From Desulfosporosinus sp. (GTDB lineage: Bacteria; Bacillota; Desulfitobacteriia; Desulfitobacteriales; Desulfitobacteriaceae): 10,681 bases of DNA. This document shows positions 7,073 through 10,681 of the stretch, in pieces. The position numbers and the translations under genes are program-made. Positions within the stretch are counted from its first letter, which is position 1. Every line of letters starts with the position of its first letter. The stretch is from positions 1 through 10,681 of the forward strand of contig PKWS01000195.1 in NCBI GenBank assembly GCA_003132105.1, read 5' to 3'. The notes below the pieces were generated by a model. The model did no database searches, was not told where the DNA came from, and saw nothing but the letters and a program-made list of their open reading frames with translations.

Positions 7073-7082
7073 CACGAAACAA

Positions 7083-7114
7083 AGAACGCAAGCTGAATTG
7101 TTGGCTTGCGTTCT
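7083..7114. terminator. Shared terminator between convergent genes
   Basis: A perfect 11-bp stem (AGAACGCAAGC and its complement) with a ten-base loop lies between the stop of the glycosylase gene and that of the convergent DUF815 gene. On the minus strand it is followed by TTTGTTTC, a fair T-tract; on the plus strand the tail is weaker. It probably ends both transcripts. Confidence 0.75.
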
Positions 7115-7142
7115 AGCTATCCTTATATGAAGAAACTTAATC

Positions 7143-8489
7143 TTATTGGTTTTTCAAGTGTTCATGTCCTTCGATCCAATCGACAAATTGTCTTGCAGTC
7201 CGTGCAGAACGGCCGTTATACCAAAGCGCCCATTGCAGTGACTCTCTTTGTAGCCGTTCTTTGTCGATTTTTAAATGTCTGCTTTCAGCAATCCCATCGA
7301 CTATTTTTAGATATCGGTTTTGATCAGGGGAAGAGAACACCACACTGATGCCAAATCTATCCGCGAGCGAAAGCTTTTCCTGCATGCTGTCTCCTGCATG
7401 TACCTCCTCATTATGGTTGCCTGACTGCAAGCCAGCTCTTTCACTAAAATACTCCTTTACCAGGTGTCTTCGGTTGGAGGTGGCATAGATTAATATGTTG
7501 GGCGTTTTACTTTCAAGGCCACCCTCGAGCACTGCCTTCAGAGAGGTATAGTTCTCCTCATTGTCCCCAAAGACCAGATCATCAACGAAGATGATAAACT
7601 TTTGGGATCTATTTTTTAAATGCCTAATAATTAAGGGGAAATCAGCAAGGTAGGCTTTTGGAACTTCTATCATCCGCAGTCCATGGCTATGATATTCGTT
7701 AAGTATGGCTTTGACAGTGGATGATTTCCCGGTACCCCTGTCTCCGTAAAGAAGAACATTGTTGGATGGACAGCCGTCCAAAAACTGAAGTGTATTTTCA
7801 ATCACTCTTGAACGTTCGTTTTGGTAATCCACTAGTTCGTTTAAGGTGATTGCGTCCGGACTATCTATCCCTTTTAGGTAGCCATGGCCATCCGTCTTCT
7901 CCCAAACAAATGCGATATAGCGAGCATATATACCGCAACCGTAGGTTTTGTGGAAATTCCTAAGATCCTCTATACACTCCTCCCACCGCTTGCATGACTT
8001 AAACCTATCCTTCACTCGTTTTATAGGACCAAGACTGCTGGTAGGCTGACTTTCTAATACCCAATCAGGCAGCCCCTCTATTATTTGTTTAGCACTGTTG
8101 TCTTCAAACAACTCGGTTATCTCAGCTTTGATCATAGACGGATCAAGTTTTGAAACGAGTTGAAGACCTCTTAAATCATTGGAAACAGCTTTCTCAAGAA
8201 CACTATCAGAGTCACTGCATTGCACAGCTTGTATCTTAAATGAAAATGGATTCTCATCAAACACTATTTGGTCTATGATATAGTCATTTAATGAGATCGT
8301 CTCACTTTTTGCCAGCTCAAAGTAAAAGTCATTGTATAAATTGACCAATTTACGAAGTGCAACGTCTCCATGGTCGAGGTAAATAAGCAGTGCTTTCAGC
8401 TTAAATAGTACCTTGTCCTTTAGCAGTGCCCTGTAAATAGAAAGAGAATCCAGTGCCAGTAAAGTAGTCGTCAATTTACTTAGTCCCAT
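7143..8489 (-). CDS. DUF815 family AAA+ ATPase
   Basis: A 448-residue ATP-binding protein of the DUF815 family, related to AAA+ ATPases; no function is established. The N-terminal 240 residues form a variable helical region without recognised motifs. The ATPase core follows: Walker A GDRGTGKSS (about 249-257), Walker B FIIFVDD (298-304), sensor-1-like ATSNRRH (336-342), then a family block with EKLSLADRFG (371-380), SPDQNRYL (387-394) and the C-terminal GRSARTARQF (426-435), whose Arg residues may serve as sensor 2. All motifs are intact. I chose the ATG ending at 8489 because GGAGGGG lies a few bases before it; the longer frame to 8528 crosses this ribosome binding site and the likely -10 box. 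The gene is divergent from the MutS-like gene and convergent with the glycosylase gene, so it is probably a single-gene unit. Confidence 0.9.
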   Translation of the reverse strand: MGLSKLTTTLLALDSLSIYRALLKDKVLFKLKALLIYLDHGDVALRKLVNLYNDFYFELAKSETISLNDYIIDQIVFDENPFSFKIQAVQCSDSDSVLEKAVSNDLRGLQLVSKLDPSMIKAEITELFEDNSAKQIIEGLPDWVLESQPTSSLGPIKRVKDRFKSCKRWEECIEDLRNFHKTYGCGIYARYIAFVWEKTDGHGYLKGIDSPDAITLNELVDYQNERSRVIENTLQFLDGCPSNNVLLYGDRGTGKSSTVKAILNEYHSHGLRMIEVPKAYLADFPLIIRHLKNRSQKFIIFVDDLVFGDNEENYTSLKAVLEGGLESKTPNILIYATSNRRHLVKEYFSERAGLQSGNHNEEVHAGDSMQEKLSLADRFGISVVFSSPDQNRYLKIVDGIAESRHLKIDKERLQRESLQWALWYNGRSARTARQFVDWIEGHEHLKNQ

Positions 8490-8506
8490 AAAAACCCCTC
8501 CAATAC

Positions 8507-8524
8507 CCAAGTATTCCAAGTATA
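8507..8524 (-). promoter_or_regulatory. Tandem 9-bp repeat overlapping a probable -10 box of the DUF815 gene
   Basis: Two adjacent 9-mers, CCAAGTATT and CCAAGTATA on the plus strand, lie just upstream of the DUF815 start codon. On the minus strand the second copy contains TATACT (8519-8524), a 5 of 6 match to the -10 consensus. The -35 at 17 bases (TTTCCT) is poor. The repeats may be an operator or chance duplication. Confidence 0.4.
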
Positions 8525-8569
8525 GCATCTAAGAAATCATTAGGAAAGAACGAAATTAAGAGAAGGCTT

Positions 8570-8599
8570 TTGGCAACGCCAGGCAGAATAGGGTATAGT
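8570..8599 (+). promoter_or_regulatory. Sigma-A-like promoter of the MutS-like gene
   Basis: TTGGCA (8570-8575, 5 of 6 matches) and TATAGT (8594-8599, 5 of 6) are separated by 18 bases. The start codon lies about 140 bases downstream, so the transcript would carry a long leader that includes the GTAA microsatellite. A second TATAAT at 8624-8629 has no -35 partner. Confidence 0.5.
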
Positions 8600-8658
8600 A
8601 AGGTAAGGCTGGAATATATTGGTTATAATTCAATAGAATTGGTGGGATCGAGTGGTTG

Positions 8659-8703
<45 letters not shown>

Positions 8704-8742
8704 AACTTATTGTGTGTAAGTATAGTAGGGGGGTAAACCATA

Positions 8743-10551
8743 TTGGAAGGGCCAAAAGAACAGTATGAAAAACGAAAGACGTATTACGCGCGGCGGGTAA
8801 AAAAACTAATCCAAACGGTTAACCGATTAAGTAATGCTAGACTAGCCCTGTTCATTGCTGGGTGTGCGTTGGCGGTTTTTCTTTATATGACCCAAAGGTC
8901 TTCTTTGGGCCAAGGCATTCTTCTCTTTACAGTGGTGTCTTTTGCTGCACTTGTCTTTTGGCATCAAAAATTCAGAACAAAACAAAACTATATTCAGGTG
9001 CTCTATGATATCTATGACCAAGCCTTGAAGCGTTTAGCCGGAGAGTGGAAAGCCTTCCCTGATACAGGAGAAGACTTTAAAGACCCCGCTCACCCTTATT
9101 CAGAAGATCTTGACCTTTTTGGGTCCAGTTCGCTTTTCCAGTGGATTAATACTGCAAAAACCTATAGGGGCAGGGAAAAGCTGAAAGAGTGGTTGACTGA
9201 GCCCCCAGTTGATGGTAGGGCCATTCAAAAGAGACAAGAAGCAATCAAGGAACTGGCGCTAAATCTTGCATGGCGACATCGGTTTATGGCGGAGGCTGGG
9301 ACGACGAAGCGTCCGTTAAATTCTCCAACACGTATCATAGAATGGGCGAAGACGTATGACGCAATCTACCTGCGACCTGGGATTGTCATCCTAGCTCGAG
9401 CGCTCCCGATGATCACTCTTACATTTTTAGTTCTTTATTTTGTTACATCCAGAGTATCCTTCTGGTATCCACTGACGGGTTTTTTAATTCAGACGATCAT
9501 ACTCTTTGCCGGAAAGCAAAGGGGCAATGCACTTGAAGCGGTTTATGCCTATAAGGACAGTATCAATATTTATGAAAAAATGCTGGAACGGTTTGAAAAG
9601 CGGACATTTAAATCGGACTACCTGCAAGACCTGAAGAAGGGTTTATATGACCGCGACGGCAAGGCAGCCTTCGAGCAAATAAGAAAGCTTTCGGGTTTGG
9701 CTGAGCTCATATCTAATCGGGGCAATGCGATGTTTTTAGTCATTAACATTTTTACTCTCTGGGATATCCAGTGCATGATCGCCTTAGAAGCTTGGAAAGA
9801 GAAGTCTGGCCGTTCTCTCGGTCGCTGGGTGGATACGGTAGCTGAGCTGGAGGGGTTAGCAAGTCTGGCAATTATTCACTTTGATCACCCAGAGTGGGCG
9901 CTGCCTGAAATCGTCTCGGAAAATTCAGGTATAGTTGCAGTTAATATGGGACACCCACTCTTGGCTAATTCGACGTTTAACGATTTATCCATCGATAAGC
10001 ACTCCAGCATCTTATTAATTACAGGTTCGAATATGTCAGGAAAGAGCACCTTACTTCGCACTCTGGGCATTAATCTTGTTCTGGCGTATGCTGGGGCCCC
10101 CGTGTGTACCCAGCGTTTCAGCTGCTCGATGCTGAGAATTTATACCTGTATGCGCGTGAGCGATAACCTTGGCGAAAATATCTCTTCATTCTACGCAGAA
10201 TTATTGCGAATTAAAGAGATTGTCAGCGCAACAAAAACTGAAAGAAAAATATTCTTCCTATTAGATGAAATATTCAAGGGTACAAATTCACAAGATCGAC
10301 ACGCTGGGGCTAAGGTCCTGATCCGACAATTGAGCAAGGCCGGGGCCATGGGAATGGTATCAACTCATGATTTGGAACTAGGAGATCTAGAACGAGAAAG
10401 TGAGCGGAGAATCAGAAACTATCATTTTAGAGAGTTTTATAAAAACGATGAAATCCATTTTGACTACAAACTTCGACCAGGGATTTCAACCACACGCAAT
10501 GCCATGTATCTGATTAAGATGGCGGGTATTGATGTGGACGAAACGTTTTAG
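8743..10551 (+). CDS. Membrane-anchored MutS-family ATPase (MutS domain V homologue)
   Basis: A 602-residue MutS-related protein with the ABC-type ATPase domain but no mismatch-recognition domain I. The N-terminus is basic, then come two hydrophobic helices (about 31-49 and 56-73) and two more (about 213-235 and 238-256), so it is probably an inner-membrane protein facing the cytosol. The family block HPYSEDLDLFGSSSLFQWI (117-135) and a helical core region lead to Walker A GSNMSGKST (428-436), the MutS loop after it, Walker B FFLLDEIFKGTN (504-515) and STHD (540-543). All ATPase motifs are intact. Role unknown; canonical mismatch repair is unlikely because domain I is missing and the protein is membrane-bound. 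The start is TTG at 8743: an in-frame TAA at 8734-8736 excludes anything longer, AGGGGGG ends nine bases before it, and the next in-frame ATG falls within the first membrane helix. A microsatellite lies in its leader. Confidence 0.9.
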   Translation: MEGPKEQYEKRKTYYARRVKKLIQTVNRLSNARLALFIAGCALAVFLYMTQRSSLGQGILLFTVVSFAALVFWHQKFRTKQNYIQVLYDIYDQALKRLAGEWKAFPDTGEDFKDPAHPYSEDLDLFGSSSLFQWINTAKTYRGREKLKEWLTEPPVDGRAIQKRQEAIKELALNLAWRHRFMAEAGTTKRPLNSPTRIIEWAKTYDAIYLRPGIVILARALPMITLTFLVLYFVTSRVSFWYPLTGFLIQTIILFAGKQRGNALEAVYAYKDSINIYEKMLERFEKRTFKSDYLQDLKKGLYDRDGKAAFEQIRKLSGLAELISNRGNAMFLVINIFTLWDIQCMIALEAWKEKSGRSLGRWVDTVAELEGLASLAIIHFDHPEWALPEIVSENSGIVAVNMGHPLLANSTFNDLSIDKHSSILLITGSNMSGKSTLLRTLGINLVLAYAGAPVCTQRFSCSMLRIYTCMRVSDNLGENISSFYAELLRIKEIVSATKTERKIFFLLDEIFKGTNSQDRHAGAKVLIRQLSKAGAMGMVSTHDLELGDLERESERRIRNYHFREFYKNDEIHFDYKLRPGISTTRNAMYLIKMAGIDVDETF

Positions 10552-10589
10552 GCAATCAAATAGAAATGTAAATAAATTGAAGATAGTGC

Positions 10590-10618
10590 TTGATAGAACT
10601 GATTTTCTACTTTATAAT
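10590..10618 (+). promoter_or_regulatory. Sigma-A promoter of the next gene
   Basis: TTGATA (10590-10595, 5 of 6) and a perfect TATAAT (10613-10618) are separated by the ideal 17 bases. The start codon of the next gene lies 56 bases downstream. This is the best promoter match in the window. Confidence 0.75.
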
Positions 10619-10673
10619 TAAGACAAGTTGATTTATGCGATGATTTTATTATTGGACCGAAGGGGGGTATATC

Positions 10674-10681
10674 GTGAGTGA
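10674..10681 (+). CDS. Start of a downstream gene, cut by the window end
   Basis: A GTG codon at 10674 follows AGGGGGG (10661-10667) with a six-base spacer and a strong promoter, so it is probably a true start. Only two codons and two bases are visible; the product cannot be told. Confidence 0.6.

Noticed and set aside
8490..8528. 13-residue N-terminal extension of the DUF815 protein
   Set aside because: It contains the ribosome binding site and a likely -10 box; the ATG at 8489 fits better.
8571..8585. Sigma-54-like element TGGCAACGCCAGGCA upstream of the MutS-like gene
   Set aside because: The GG-to-GC spacing is one base too short for a -24/-12 promoter, and the bases are better explained as a sigma-A -35 hexamer and a small inverted repeat.

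Overview
The window looks like a chromosomal segment of a low-to-mid GC Firmicute, most likely an anaerobic clostridium of the Desulfitobacterium/Desulfosporosinus type. That placement is an inference. It rests on strong purine-rich ribosome binding sites, TTG and GTG starts, a YkpA-type ABC-F ATPase, a DUF815 ATPase, a short zinc-ribbon protein and a CBS/PAS sigma-54 activator beside a CaiB-type CoA-transferase. No rRNA, tRNA, CRISPR array, transposase or phage gene was found. Most genes are housekeeping or accessory types in short units.

Left part (1-3270, plus strand): the C-terminal half of a CoA-transferase family III / alpha-methylacyl-CoA racemase-like gene ends at a hairpin. A long sigma-54-dependent activator follows (CBS pair, two PAS domains, AAA+ domain, Fis-type HTH) and probably controls neighbouring acyl-CoA metabolism outside the window. 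Immediately after it lies a short, apparently frameshifted ORF (2916-3159), then a bidirectional terminator hairpin.

Middle part (3318-6083, minus strand): a small double zinc-ribbon protein with its own terminator, a 537-residue ABC-F ATPase of the YkpA/YbiT type, and a carboxymuconolactone decarboxylase-like protein lacking the CxxC redox motif. The ABC-F protein and the decarboxylase-like protein are separated by a gap holding a hairpin and a palindrome.

Right part (6225-10681): a plus-strand two-gene operon (DUF2164 protein plus a family 6 hypoxanthine/uracil-DNA glycosylase) meets a minus-strand DUF815 AAA+ ATPase at a shared hairpin. The DUF815 gene diverges from a membrane-anchored MutS-family ATPase gene. 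The 253-bp divergent intergenic region carries a tandem 9-bp repeat, a sigma-A-like promoter and a tetranucleotide GTAA microsatellite between that promoter and the MutS-like gene. A good promoter, ribosome binding site and GTG start of a further gene close the window.

Two genes point to DNA maintenance (the glycosylase and the MutS homologue), but they are not in one operon. I see no clear undescribed multi-gene system. The most intriguing local structure is the GTAA microsatellite in the leader of the MutS-like gene.
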